From Streptomyces changanensis (GTDB taxonomy: Bacteria; Actinomycetota; Actinomycetes; Streptomycetales; Streptomycetaceae): DNA of 64,000 nt. The position numbers and the translations under genes are program-made. Numbering within the stretch: the stretch's first letter is position 1; every line of letters starts with the position of its first letter. The notes below the pieces were generated by a model that was given only the letters and a program-made list of their open reading frames with translations, was not told where the DNA came from and searched no databases. Below, piece by piece: positions 50,383-58,406 of this stretch. The stretch is from the NCBI RefSeq assembly GCF_024600715.1, contig NZ_CP102332.1:5952001-6016000 (forward strand), read 5' to 3'.

Positions 50383-51114
50383 GTGCCTATTCCCAATGCC
50401 GCTGGCCGCTACTCCAACACCGTGCGCGACGTCCTCGACCGTGAGGCCCTCCGCTGCATCCATCAGGGCGGGAGCGAAGCCGAGCAGCTCACCCGGATGC
50501 AAGGTGTCGTCCGGTCAAAGATCGAGGTGCTCTCTGCCGAGTACCGTCCGGTGTTCGACCGCGCGGTGAAAACGATGTGCACCACCTCGTTCAACAAGGT
50601 CTGCAAGGAACTCCGTATCGCCGCTCTCGCCGGCCCCGCCGGACCAGAGCAGGGCGGAACCACCGTCCCCGGCCCGAGCTGCGGAACCGGAGCGTCAGGA
50701 CCTGACGGTCCTTCGGTTCCCGGCCTCCGAGGCGGCGGTTCCGACGACGAGACGGTCGTGGCGAAGGTCCTGATCGGTGCAGGTGGCGAGCTGACGGAGA
50801 AGACCGCCCAGCAGCTCGTGCTGGAAGACCTCGACCGCATCATGGAAGTCCTCCCTCCTCTTGCAGAGCGCGACTTCATGGAGGCCGACCGGCTCGAGCG
50901 TGCAGCCAAGGAATCCGCCCAAGGCGCCAAGGAACATCGGGCCCGCGGAAACCGCATCCTCGCCCTCTTCAAGCGATACGACCGTCTTGTCGTCGGCATC
51001 GACAGCATCCCCGGCATCTTCAACCTCGCTGACTACATTGCCGAGGTCGGAGCAGAGGCCCTCGGCTTGGACCACGACGACGTAGAGCTCCTCCGATACG
51101 CGGGTGCCCTGTGA
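50383..51114 (+). CDS. Unknown protein, second gene of the four-gene operon
   Basis: The 243-residue product starts at GTG 50383. The N-terminal helical part (NTVRDVLDREALRCIHQGGS) and the C-terminal helical part (DLDRIMEVLPPLAERDFMEA, then RILALFKRYDRLVVGID) are joined by a Gly/Pro-rich linker of about 45 residues. No family recognised. Its stop overlaps the next GTG (GTGA). Confidence 0.6.
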   Translation: MPIPNAAGRYSNTVRDVLDREALRCIHQGGSEAEQLTRMQGVVRSKIEVLSAEYRPVFDRAVKTMCTTSFNKVCKELRIAALAGPAGPEQGGTTVPGPSCGTGASGPDGPSVPGLRGGGSDDETVVAKVLIGAGGELTEKTAQQLVLEDLDRIMEVLPPLAERDFMEADRLERAAKESAQGAKEHRARGNRILALFKRYDRLVVGIDSIPGIFNLADYIAEVGAEALGLDHDDVELLRYAGAL

Positions 51115-51584
51115 CCGAGTCCGTATGGCACAAAGAGATCAAGGACTGGGGCGTTGCCGCCGAGGTCACCATCGGGAACCGCAGAGCCGACTGCATTCTT
51201 CGCTGTGGAAAGCGGGCAGAGGTCCAGGCGTATCCGCTTGCCCGTGCCGAAGTTGCTGGTCGGGAAGCTCACACAGACCTGTGGATTCTCGACGGCCGAG
51301 CCGCACACGCGGGTGACCGTCTCCTGGTGTGGGACGACTCGGAGTTCGGCACGCTTTTCCGCTGGGACCGCGCCTGGCAGGGCTTCGCGGTGGCCAAACG
51401 CCCTGTATTCCTCAACGTGGAACTGGAGATCAGCACGGGCCACGGCAGATTCCTGGAGGTGACTGGCTGGGCCTTTGACGGATACCGCGCTCTTGGTTCC
51501 GGTAGGCCTCATACCGCGTCGGCCATACGTTCGTGGATGCGCTATGACATCCCGCTCACCGGCCACTCGGCGGTGCCTCGATGA
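51111..51584 (+). CDS. CoiA/PD-(D/E)XK-like putative nuclease, third gene of the operon
   Basis: The 157-residue protein opens ESVWHKEIKDWG, then NRRADCILRCGKRAEVQAYP. The order H-K-E, RRAD (Asp 27) and E-V-Q (Glu 37, Gln 39) fits the core of CoiA-type PD-(D/E)XK nucleases (E ... D ... ExQ). The rest has DLWILDGR and VWDDSEFGTLFRWDRAWQGF, strands and a late RAIRSW-like helix. The N-terminal zinc-binding part of full CoiA proteins is missing, so only the nuclease core is present. It may cut or bind nucleic acid. Catalysis is inferred. Confidence 0.55.
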   Translation: MTESVWHKEIKDWGVAAEVTIGNRRADCILRCGKRAEVQAYPLARAEVAGREAHTDLWILDGRAAHAGDRLLVWDDSEFGTLFRWDRAWQGFAVAKRPVFLNVELEISTGHGRFLEVTGWAFDGYRALGSGRPHTASAIRSWMRYDIPLTGHSAVPR

Positions 51585-51925
51585 CCCCGGAGCGGTTTCG
51601 CGTCGGCGAGGGACGCTGCCGCACCGTGGTGATCGAGCTGGACGGCATCCTCCGGCTGGTGCCAGCCCACGCGACTGGAGAGCCCGCGGGACGCATGGAG
51701 ACAACCAGGGCCTTCTACGCCGACTCCCTGTTCGGTGAATGCCCGGTCCCCGTAGCCATGCGTCTTCACCGGCCCACAGCCGACACCGACCCGAGATTGA
51801 TCACCGTGGATGACCTCGCCGAGCGGTGGGTCATGGGATTCGACGTCTGGTGCAACCAGCAGCGCTATCGCATCACCGCCTTCTATCCGGTCGGGGCGCC
51901 CAGTCCCTACTTCGGCCACCCTTGA
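51581..51925 (+). CDS. Unknown small protein, fourth gene of the operon
   Basis: The 114-residue product starts at an ATG overlapping the previous stop (ATGA). It is mostly beta-rich: FRVGEGRCRTVVIELDGILR, then DDLAERWVMGFDVWCNQQRY and RITAFYPVGAPSPYFGHP. No family recognised. It ends the operon, and the following 296 bases have no gene except a TTCCGGG/CCCGGAA inverted repeat (52185-52201) just before the next ribosome site. Confidence 0.58.
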   Translation: MTPERFRVGEGRCRTVVIELDGILRLVPAHATGEPAGRMETTRAFYADSLFGECPVPVAMRLHRPTADTDPRLITVDDLAERWVMGFDVWCNQQRYRITAFYPVGAPSPYFGHP

Positions 51926-52184
51926 TTTTCAGTGAGTTCGCTGTGCCGACCACATGCTTTCAGCCTGCTGCTACAGGCGTCCGTGGCGTGTCCCCCGCCG
52001 ACAGGAGCCGGGAGGCCAAGCAACTTAAGACCATTCGGCCGCCGAGTGGCCAACGATCAGGCGGCTTACCCACGAAGTCTGGGGACCCGCATCCGTTGTC
52101 GAAGACGCAGTTCGCCTCAGGCAGACAGGAAAGACCGCGAAATGACTGGTACATGCTTCAGGGGCATGTCAACGTAGACGACCC

Positions 52185-52201
52185 TTCCGGGGAACCCGGA
52201 A
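52185..52201. repeat. Short inverted repeat before a DUF317-like gene
   Basis: TTCCGGG and CCCGGAA are separated by GAA and lie 20 bases before the GTG at 52222. It may be an operator or part of the leader. The surrounding gene-free stretch 51926-52221 otherwise shows only a weak CATGC/GCATG hairpin. Confidence 0.4.
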
Positions 52202-52221
52202 AAGGTGAGAGAGGTGATGCC

Positions 52222-52581
52222 GTGACGGTGGAGCTGAGTTCCGCAGGATTCCGGACAACGACCGAGCGCTTGAGGCTGCACGACTGGCTCCTGGGGCCGG
52301 GACAAGCGACCGAGGTCATCGACGCCTTCCCCGCCGCGAACGGCGACTTCCACTTCATCGTCGACGACCGGGCCGACACCCATATCGCCTCCGCCGACGG
52401 CCGTTTCTACCTCGGCCACTTTCCCGCCGGCCGGCCCGGTGCCGAGCGCGAGGGCTGGGTGCTCGCGGTCACCGGCACCGCACGTACGCCCGGCTACAAG
52501 ATCGTCTTCGATCCCGATACGCCGGCCCGTTTGGTCGCGCGGACCGTCTCGGAAGTTCTGGCCACCGCCGAACGCCTCTGA
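52222..52581 (+). CDS. Small DUF317-like protein (119 aa)
   Basis: GTG 52222-52224 follows GAGAGAGG. The product is a single domain: FHFIVDDRADTHIASADGRF, then LGHFPAGRPGAERE and KIVFDPDTPARLVARTVSEV. The final strand-plus-helix matches the W/F-x-F-TP-x-LVAAF end of DUF317 units. It marks the return of plasmid-type cargo after the island. It ends LATAERL without an Arg tail. Confidence 0.6.
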   Translation: MTVELSSAGFRTTTERLRLHDWLLGPGQATEVIDAFPAANGDFHFIVDDRADTHIASADGRFYLGHFPAGRPGAEREGWVLAVTGTARTPGYKIVFDPDTPARLVARTVSEVLATAERL

Positions 52582-52650
52582 CGACTGCACAGGCCCAGCG
52601 ATGTCCGCACCCTCGGCAACTCCGTGTTGTTCGGCCCCCAAGGAGTGAAC

Positions 52651-52941
52651 GTGCCCGCATCCGACATGACTGTCCGTGACCTGATCAGCCGCCTTGCCGC
52701 CTTGGACCCCGACGTCCCTGTCCGTCTCGCCATCAATCCCTTCTGCCCGATGGCGCACCGCCTTGCTGACGTCCTCGTGGCAGCAGACTTGGACGGCCAC
52801 CCGACGGTGTACCTCTCCGAAGACCCCGACGCCGTGCAGTACGGCTACCTCCCGCGTCCGGTCGCCGAGGCCCTGGCCTGGATGCCTCCAGTCGATCCGC
52901 CCAGGGGGCCTCGCCGACGGCTGCGCGCCGTCTCCCCGTGA
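52651..52941 (+). CDS. Small hypothetical protein (96 aa)
   Basis: GTG 52651-52653 follows AAGGAG by five bases. The product starts MPASDMTVRDLISRLAALDP, with a strand DVPVRLAINPFCPMAHRLAD and VYLSEDPDAVQYGYLP. It recalls small 'AALDPDxPVRLA' proteins of actinobacterial plasmids and phages, of unknown function. It lies between two DUF317-type genes. Confidence 0.65.
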   Translation: MPASDMTVRDLISRLAALDPDVPVRLAINPFCPMAHRLADVLVAADLDGHPTVYLSEDPDAVQYGYLPRPVAEALAWMPPVDPPRGPRRRLRAVSP

Positions 52942-52963
52942 CCTCTGACGACAAGGAGCGCTT

Positions 52964-53758
52964 CTGATTCCGCCCGGCCCTGCCGAGTCATCCGACTTCC
53001 CTGCCTTGCCCGCCTGGTGGGTCACCCCGCGCCATCTCGCCGGCGACGACGGTGCTCTCGCCGACCACGTCGCCTCGCACCTGACGGGCGCCGGCTGGAT
53101 CGGCCTCACCCTCGTACGGGGCCGCCGTGAGCCCGACGAACCAGAGGAGGCCCGGCAGGTGGTGCGCAGCACCGTCCTGTACGTCGCGCCGGACGGACTG
53201 CGGTGGGCCCAGTGGGTGCTGGCCGACGAGCCGATCCTGCTCGGCGACGTGCCGGTTGCCTGGACGGCGTCCGCCCGAGCCAGTGAGGCCGGCCTCGCGG
53301 AGTGGACGGCCTACTTCTCCACCGGGGTGCCGCCCGAGGCGGTCGCCGACTTCCTGCTCGCCTTGGAGTGCCGCCCCGACCCCGCGTACGGCTTCGCCGG
53401 ACCGAACATGGTCTTCGACGCGCTGGCCGAACACGGCTGGGTCCGGGACATCGACAACCGAGCGGTCGTCTCCGACCCGCGGCTCACCGCGGGCATGGCG
53501 CTGAACGTCCTGCCCGTGGACGGCATCCAGGACGGCGACCCGCTGGCTCTCGATCCCGTCGTCGACCCGACCGGGTGGCAGGCGTGGTGCGAACCGAGGA
53601 TCGGCGGGGGCTTTCTGTGGGCGGCGGTCTTCTCCGCCAGTACGCCGCACGACCTCGTCGCCGCGTTCGCCGGCTCCCTGGCCTCCGCTGACCCGGTGCT
53701 GCGCCACACCCTGCCCCAGGGCAGCGAAGGGCAGCTGCTCGTACGTCCCACCGTGTGA
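52964..53758 (+). CDS. DUF317-domain protein, probable CTG start
   Basis: An AAGGAG site stands five bases before CTG 52964-52966, giving (M)IPPGPAESSDFPALPAWWV. The first canonical start, TTG 53006, lacks a ribosome site. ATT directly after the CTG is also possible. The family opening WWVTPRHLAGDDGALADHVA is complete only with an upstream start. Two DUF317 units follow: WTASARASEAGLAEWTAYFS with PPEAVADFLLAL, and WCEPRIGGGFLWAAVFSAST with PHDLVAAFAGSLAS. It ends LLVRPTV. It is the last gene before the bidirectional hairpin. Confidence 0.68.
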   Translation: MIPPGPAESSDFPALPAWWVTPRHLAGDDGALADHVASHLTGAGWIGLTLVRGRREPDEPEEARQVVRSTVLYVAPDGLRWAQWVLADEPILLGDVPVAWTASARASEAGLAEWTAYFSTGVPPEAVADFLLALECRPDPAYGFAGPNMVFDALAEHGWVRDIDNRAVVSDPRLTAGMALNVLPVDGIQDGDPLALDPVVDPTGWQAWCEPRIGGGFLWAAVFSASTPHDLVAAFAGSLASADPVLRHTLPQGSEGQLLVRPTV

Positions 53759-53848
53759 CACGCCTGGCGGTAGGTCCGGACGTGGGGCCTGTCACCTCCT
53801 TGCGGGCGCTTGCGGGTGCCTAGCTCTGCTCGGAGATCCCAGCACACC

Positions 53849-53890
53849 AATGGCTCGGGGCCAGGTCGATGGACCTGGCCCCGAGCCATT
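53849..53890. terminator. Strong bidirectional hairpin terminator
   Basis: AATGGCTCGGGGCCAGGTC (53849-53867) and its exact complement (53872-53890) form a 19-base perfect stem with a GATG loop. It lies between the rightward DUF317 gene and the leftward mobilisation/replication block, where it should stop transcription from both sides. Confidence 0.8.
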
Positions 53891-53907
53891 TCTGTGGTCG
53901 CTCCAGG

Positions 53908-54258
53908 TCAGCGGCTCCGCCTGGGTGTTCCAGGCGTCGGCGGGTCGCCAGGGCGTGGACGGGTGGGGAACACGAGCTCGTTCCTCGCGGCGAAGGTGTC
54001 ACCGTGGTGTGCGGCCCCGGCGCGGGCACCGGCCTCTCGCACTGCCTGGGCGTTCTCATCACCCACCAGGGACGCCAGTTCCTTGAACGCCTAGGTGGCC
54101 GCCGCGCTCTCAGGAATCCGGATCTCTCCCGGCCCGGCGAAGCGGGCGTTGCGGATCTGGTCGCGGTCGTATCCGAGTGCGAGGAGCGCCTGGATCAGCT
54201 GGGTGCGGGGGTCGCTGCCGCCCTGAGCGGGATGGCCGTCGGTGGGATCTTCGGGCAA
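53908..54258 (-). pseudogene. Small plasmid protein split by an in-frame amber codon
   Basis: TTG 54256-54258, five bases after GGAGG, opens a frame that reads MPEDPTDGHP and TQLIQALLALGYDRDQIRNA to ESAAAT, then meets TAG (54091-54093). The same frame continues past the TAG with coding-quality sequence AFKELASLVGDENAQAVREA and a Pro/Arg-rich end TPGTPRRSR, stopping at 53908. The simplest reading is a CAG-to-TAG change in one gene of 116 sense codons. Alternatively the first 55 residues are the mature product. It follows the lipoprotein gene closely. No family recognised. Confidence 0.5.
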
Positions 54259-54286
54259 CGGGGCCTCCAAGTGAGTGGGTCGGCGG

Positions 54287-54958
54287 TCATCGGGCCTTGG
54301 CCTTGGCCAGGGCAGTGTCGGCAGTGAGAGCGACCTGGGTGGGGGCGCCGGAGAGCACGAGGAGGACGGAGCCGTCACGGATGACGAGCTGCTGCACCGT
54401 GGAGGACCGGCTGCCCGTGCGGACGGTGCCGAGCTGGGCCCATTGTTCCTCGCCACGGCGCGGAGCGGGCACGGTTCGCGTGCTGACTTCCACCACGGAG
54501 GTCGCCATGGCGAGTTGGTAGGTCGGGCATGCGGTCATCGCGCTCATGATCTCGCGGATGCCGGCGGACAGTTCCGCAGGCCGAGCGGAGTACAGCTCCT
54601 CGGTCACCTTGCCGTTCGCCCCGTGCAGAACGGCTTTCGCTTGAGCGGGGAAGGAGCCGTACGGATCGTCGCCCAGGCGCTCCAGCGGCTCGCAGTCCAG
54701 GACGGACGCCTTGTGCGAGTCCGTTGGGGAGGCAGTGCGGCGGGCGGTGTAGCCGGGTCCCAGGTCAGCTGCCGACAGCAGCCGTTCCTGGAGCTCCGCC
54801 GACGACAGCGCCCCTCCATCAGGCGAGGTGCGCATCGACGGGGCGACGGAGGGACCCGTGTCCGGAGGGTTCGTGGTGCCCGACGGCGAGGTGCAGGCGG
54901 CCAGGCTCAGCAGGGTGAGCGCGCTGGCAGTGAGCAGGGCGGTGGAACGGACGGGCAT
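54287..54958 (-). CDS. Secreted lipoprotein (223 aa)
   Basis: The N-terminus MPVRSTALLTASALTLLSLA followed by ACTS is a lipoprotein signal with lipobox LSLAAC. A Thr/Pro/Ser-rich linker leads to a domain of about 170 residues with LQERLLSAADLGPGYTARRT, DCEPLERLGDDPYGS and SGIREIMSAMTACPTYQLA-like segments (two Cys, probably a disulfide). This is the PknH-sensor-like type of lipoprotein common in Streptomyces. It could serve surface exclusion or entry control on this element, but nothing shows that directly. Confidence 0.75.
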   Translation of the reverse strand: MPVRSTALLTASALTLLSLAACTSPSGTTNPPDTGPSVAPSMRTSPDGGALSSAELQERLLSAADLGPGYTARRTASPTDSHKASVLDCEPLERLGDDPYGSFPAQAKAVLHGANGKVTEELYSARPAELSAGIREIMSAMTACPTYQLAMATSVVEVSTRTVPAPRRGEEQWAQLGTVRTGSRSSTVQQLVIRDGSVLLVLSGAPTQVALTADTALAKAKAR

Positions 54959-55041
54959 GCAGCTCCCTGGTGCGTACGGACTGGTTGACCGGGGCCGCCT
55001 ACGTCCGAGGCGGTATTGCGAGCGTGGTGGACGGCCCTCCG

Positions 55042-55464
55042 TCAGAGGCCGTACTCGGAGAGCCCTTCTTCCAGGGTGTCGAAGGTCGCGTCGGTCGGGC
55101 CGCAGTGGCGGTTGTACCAGGCGATGTCAAGGCGCGGCTCCGGCGTGACGTGGCCGGCGGAGCAGCGCAGCCAGACCCTTCCCTGGGTCGCGAGGATCGC
55201 CAAGTCCCGGTACGACTCGCATGTCGGGCAGGCGCGCACCTCACCGTCGATCACGAGCGGACGCCGCCAGATCATGAACCGGTTCCTGTCGAGATCGAGC
55301 CGCAGGTCGGCCGGCGGAAGGTCGTCGATCGCCGCCACCGAGCCGGTCTCCTCCTGGACGGGCTGCTGCTCGCCCGGCCACTGCGGCGCCGGGTGGTTCA
55401 GCCACGGCACTCCGGCCGGCCCGAGCTGGGACTGGTCCTTCTTCGCCTTCCTCCGACCGAACAT
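55042..55464 (-). CDS. Hypothetical zinc-ribbon protein (140 aa)
   Basis: The ATG (55462-55464) follows GGGGAGG. The product starts MFGRRKAKKDQSQLG, then a Pro-rich linker. A compact C-terminal domain holds RACPTCESYRDLAILATQGR followed by WLRCSAGHVTPEPRLDIA. The CPTC and RCSAGH elements suggest a zinc ribbon. The last part DATFDTLEEGLSEYGL is acidic. No function known. The gene-free 180 bases upstream (55465-55643) show nothing clear. Confidence 0.68.
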   Translation of the reverse strand: MFGRRKAKKDQSQLGPAGVPWLNHPAPQWPGEQQPVQEETGSVAAIDDLPPADLRLDLDRNRFMIWRRPLVIDGEVRACPTCESYRDLAILATQGRVWLRCSAGHVTPEPRLDIAWYNRHCGPTDATFDTLEEGLSEYGL

Positions 55465-55643
55465 ATGGCCTCCCCTTTCGTCGGCTGCCCCACCTTGCGG
55501 GCGGACGAAGAAGGGTGCCCCAGCGGCCCCACCTGCGGCAACTCTCAAAATCGTGAAGCTTTACGACCGTCGTCACGGGCACGAGGAGACCAGTCTCCGC
55601 GACCGTGCGGGCGCGGTGGGGAGCGTACACGGGCGAATCTGCG

Positions 55644-55820
55644 TCACCCGGCGACGTAGGTGACTCCTGCGCCAGCCCCCAGGGAGAGGGCCACCACGAG
55701 GAGTGCGTGGCCGACGGGGGCCGAGGTCTGGCCGCGAACCGCACGTGCTGCGAGTTCCGCAAGGCTTGCAAGGACGAGGAATGCCCCGGCGATGGTGCCG
55801 AGAAACGTTGGGCTGAACAT
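55644..55820 (-). CDS. Small two-TM membrane protein (58 aa)
   Basis: The ATG (55818-55820) follows GGGAG. The product is MFSPTFLGTIAGAFLVLASL, then a polar RAVRGQTSAPVG loop and a second hydrophobic helix ending AGAGVTYVAG. It lies downstream of the relaxase gene. Small Spd-type membrane proteins for intramycelial spread are common in Streptomyces plasmids. This may be one, but there is no sequence proof. Confidence 0.6.
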   Translation of the reverse strand: MFSPTFLGTIAGAFLVLASLAELAARAVRGQTSAPVGHALLVVALSLGAGAGVTYVAG

Positions 55821-55927
55821 GCTCTTTCTCCCATATGGTGCTGCCCGTGTCCGAGCGCCCACTGGCGGCCCGGCCGAGTTCTGCGGCCGGGCCGTCTGTG
55901 ATGGCGGTGACAAGGAGGGTGAGGGTT

Positions 55928-57634
55928 CTACCGGCGACGGTGACGGGGATGACTCCGTCCGGAGGCCCTCGTGGTCGAGGGCGTGGTGCCCGTCCGGGCT
56001 GCGGGTGGCGTACCGGTGGCGTCGGCGGGGAGGTCTGCCGCGCGGCGCAGTCGCCACACGAGGACGTCGCTGATCGACTCGGCTGTGCCCAGTTCCCGGC
56101 GCTCGGCAGCGTCGGCGAGCAGCGCGGCGGGGTCGTGGCCGGTGGCCTCGGCATCGGCGAGCGTTGCGGCGAGGGCTGGCCAGCCGGGTTCGGCCAGGAC
56201 CTGCTCGGCCAGTCCGGGGATGGCCGTGCGCACGGTGCCGGCCTGTCGCTGCAGCAGCGGGCGGGCGAGGTGACGGCCGCGCTGGTGGAGTACCGCGAGC
56301 GGTTGTTCGGCGGCGGCGCGGTAAGCGAGGCGCAGGTGCTCGGCGGCTCGCCGGGCTGCTTCGGCCTGCTGTGCGTGGTCCTTCTTCGCGTGCCAGTGTG
56401 CGGTGGCGACGATCAGGAAGAACAGCATGTCGATGGCCATGGCTGTGGTCGCCCCGTCCTCGCCGCGGCCGAGCGCCGGCCCGCCATGGATGAGGTCACG
56501 GGCTGCCCGTCGTAGTGCCCGGTCGTGCCCGCGTACGGCGCGTACGTGCGAGCGGGAGGCGCGCTCGTACTCCCAGGCGGCTTCTCTCAGTTCGCGGCGG
56601 GTGTGGGCGGCCGAGGTCTTGGCGAGCGCGTCGAGGACCTCGCCGGCCGCAGCGATGTGCGCGGCGGCCACGGCGTCCTCGCCGTGCTCGATGACAAAGA
56701 TCGCCTCCCAGGTCGCTGCGGCCGTCCGCCGGCGTGCGGCAGACGGAGCTGTCGAGACCACCTTCGGGGACTCGAGGATGGTTCCCCCGCGGATGCCGTC
56801 GCCGGACCAACGTTCGCGGATGCGCGGCAGCGACAGGTCGGGGGCGAGGCGGGCGCCAGGGTAGTACACGGGTTGGCCGTCTTTGTTGCGGTCGTCGGGC
56901 AGGGCGACCTTGTAGCCGAGGAGGTCGCCGGAGGGTGCGACGCGCTTCTGCACCAGGAGGCCGGCGGCGGCCAGCCGGTCGAAGAACTCCTCTTCGCCCT
57001 GGGCGCCGGCCACGGCTCGCCGTACGGTCTCGCGGAGTTCTTCGCGGGCGGTGCGCTCGCGGCCCTGGCGATCGGCCTTGTGTCGTTCGGCGCTGGTGGG
57101 GCGCTGGGCGGCGGTGCCGTCGCCGGGCTTGAGGCGGCGTAGTCCGAGTTCCTGCTCCAGGAGGCGGGCTTCGGCCTGTACGCGGGTGGCGTCGCGGTCG
57201 AGGTCGGGCCGGTAGCCGTCTTCGCGGGCGAGGGTGGCGAGGATGTGGATGTGGTCGTCGGCGTGCCGTACGGCGACCCAGCGGCAGCCCGCGCCCTGGC
57301 CAGGGTCGTCGATCCCGGCGGCGGCCACCATTCGGCGGGCGACGTCGCCCCATTCGACGTCGGACAGGATCCGGTCGGTCGGGCCGTTGCGCACGGACAG
57401 GTGCCACACATGCTTCTTCGCCCGCTGCTTCTCGTCGAGGAGAGCCAGAGGCTGGTCCAGCAGCTGCTGGAGCTGCTTGTACGTGGCCTCGGGGTCGCGT
57501 CCCGGGTCGGGGGCGGCGTGGTCCCAGGAGGCCACGAGGTGCGGGTCGACGTGTTCCTCGGCCTTGCCCGGCCCGTAGAGGTAGTAGAGCAGGCCGATGG
57601 TGCGCTTCCCGCGCTTGTGGATCTTCGGGACCAT
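55928..57634 (-). CDS. Relaxase (mobilisation nickase)
   Basis: The 568-residue protein has N-terminal RTIGLLYYLYGPGKAEEHVD with candidate nucleophile tyrosines, KHVWHLSVRN near residue 77, and RHADDHIHILATLA near 124-135, the HxH metal-binding motif of HUH relaxases. A helical C-terminal part follows, ending with a strongly basic RASGRSHPRHRRR. It should nick oriT, bind the 5' end and be exported through the VirD4/T4SS. The ATG lies four bases after the MobC-like gene. The layout of relaxase plus small RHH-type partner is standard. The gene at 13762 is a degenerate relative. Confidence 0.88.
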   Translation of the reverse strand: MVPKIHKRGKRTIGLLYYLYGPGKAEEHVDPHLVASWDHAAPDPGRDPEATYKQLQQLLDQPLALLDEKQRAKKHVWHLSVRNGPTDRILSDVEWGDVARRMVAAAGIDDPGQGAGCRWVAVRHADDHIHILATLAREDGYRPDLDRDATRVQAEARLLEQELGLRRLKPGDGTAAQRPTSAERHKADRQGRERTAREELRETVRRAVAGAQGEEEFFDRLAAAGLLVQKRVAPSGDLLGYKVALPDDRNKDGQPVYYPGARLAPDLSLPRIRERWSGDGIRGGTILESPKVVSTAPSAARRRTAAATWEAIFVIEHGEDAVAAAHIAAAGEVLDALAKTSAAHTRRELREAAWEYERASRSHVRAVRGHDRALRRAARDLIHGGPALGRGEDGATTAMAIDMLFFLIVATAHWHAKKDHAQQAEAARRAAEHLRLAYRAAAEQPLAVLHQRGRHLARPLLQRQAGTVRTAIPGLAEQVLAEPGWPALAATLADAEATGHDPAALLADAAERRELGTAESISDVLVWRLRRAADLPADATGTPPAARTGTTPSTTRASGRSHPRHRRR

Positions 57635-57638
57635 GTTC

Positions 57639-58319
57639 CTAGCGGTGTTCGAGGAGCTTGTCGGTGGCGGCCTGGACCCGCTCGGTCGCACGCCGTACGG
57701 CGGCGAGCAAGACGTCGAGGTGCGCTTCGGTGGGGCGGTCGCCGGAGTTGATGGCCCGCGCCACCTGGTTGAGGTTGTTGCCGACGTGCCCGAGGTGCCG
57801 GCGGGCGGCGAACATCTCGGAGATCAGCTCGCGCTCGCCGGCGATGGCGCCGGCGGCACCGTCCGCGTCGCGGGCGGCGGCGAGGCCGCTGCGTGCCAGG
57901 AAGGCCGGCAGGCTGGTACGGGCCGCAGCGGCAGCTTCGGTGAGGCGATGCTTCTCGTCGTCGTTGAGACGGACGCTGCACACATGGACGCGCTTGGCGG
58001 CGTCGGTCTTCGGCGAGCGCTTGCGCGAAGTGATCTTCGCGGTACGGCGCTTGCGGCGGCGCGAGAGCTTCTCCGGCTGCGATCCGCCCCCGGTCGCAGC
58101 CTCACGGTCCAGCACCCCCCGGTGCTGGACCGCTCCCGCCACCTCCGGGGCGGGATTGGCCAGGACGCGCTTCCCCGACGGGGAAGAGTGTCTTGGCCGA
58201 TAACTTGCTCCGCCTGGTACCGAGTTGTCGCTCTGCTGACGGCTGTCGTCGGCATGGGAGCCGGCCGACGTGTTGGGCAGGGTCCCGTCCGGTTCGGGGA
58301 GGGAAGTTGCGGAGGACAT
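57639..58319 (-). CDS. MobC-like relaxosome accessory protein
   Basis: The C-terminal 120 residues match the MobC pattern: VCSVRLNDDEKHRLTEAAAA (ribbon-helix-helix type DNA-binding start), FLARSGLAAARDADG and FAARRHLGHVGNNLNQVARA followed by INSGDRP. The N-terminal 100 residues are basic, disordered and Pro-rich. MobC proteins bind oriT and aid the relaxase, so oriT is expected nearby, possibly just upstream (58320-58400). The start is ATG 58317-58319; GAAGGA upstream is 15 bases away, so a start at the in-frame ATC before it cannot be excluded. Confidence 0.8.
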   Translation of the reverse strand: MSSATSLPEPDGTLPNTSAGSHADDSRQQSDNSVPGGASYRPRHSSPSGKRVLANPAPEVAGAVQHRGVLDREAATGGGSQPEKLSRRRKRRTAKITSRKRSPKTDAAKRVHVCSVRLNDDEKHRLTEAAAAARTSLPAFLARSGLAAARDADGAAGAIAGERELISEMFAARRHLGHVGNNLNQVARAINSGDRPTEAHLDVLLAAVRRATERVQAATDKLLEHR

Positions 58320-58406
58320 GAGGGCGATCGGTTCCTTCTTAGCTCGGAAGCCCGGGGAACGGGGGTGGCCCGGCGAAGACCGGGCCACCACCAGGGGAGA
58401 CGAGGA

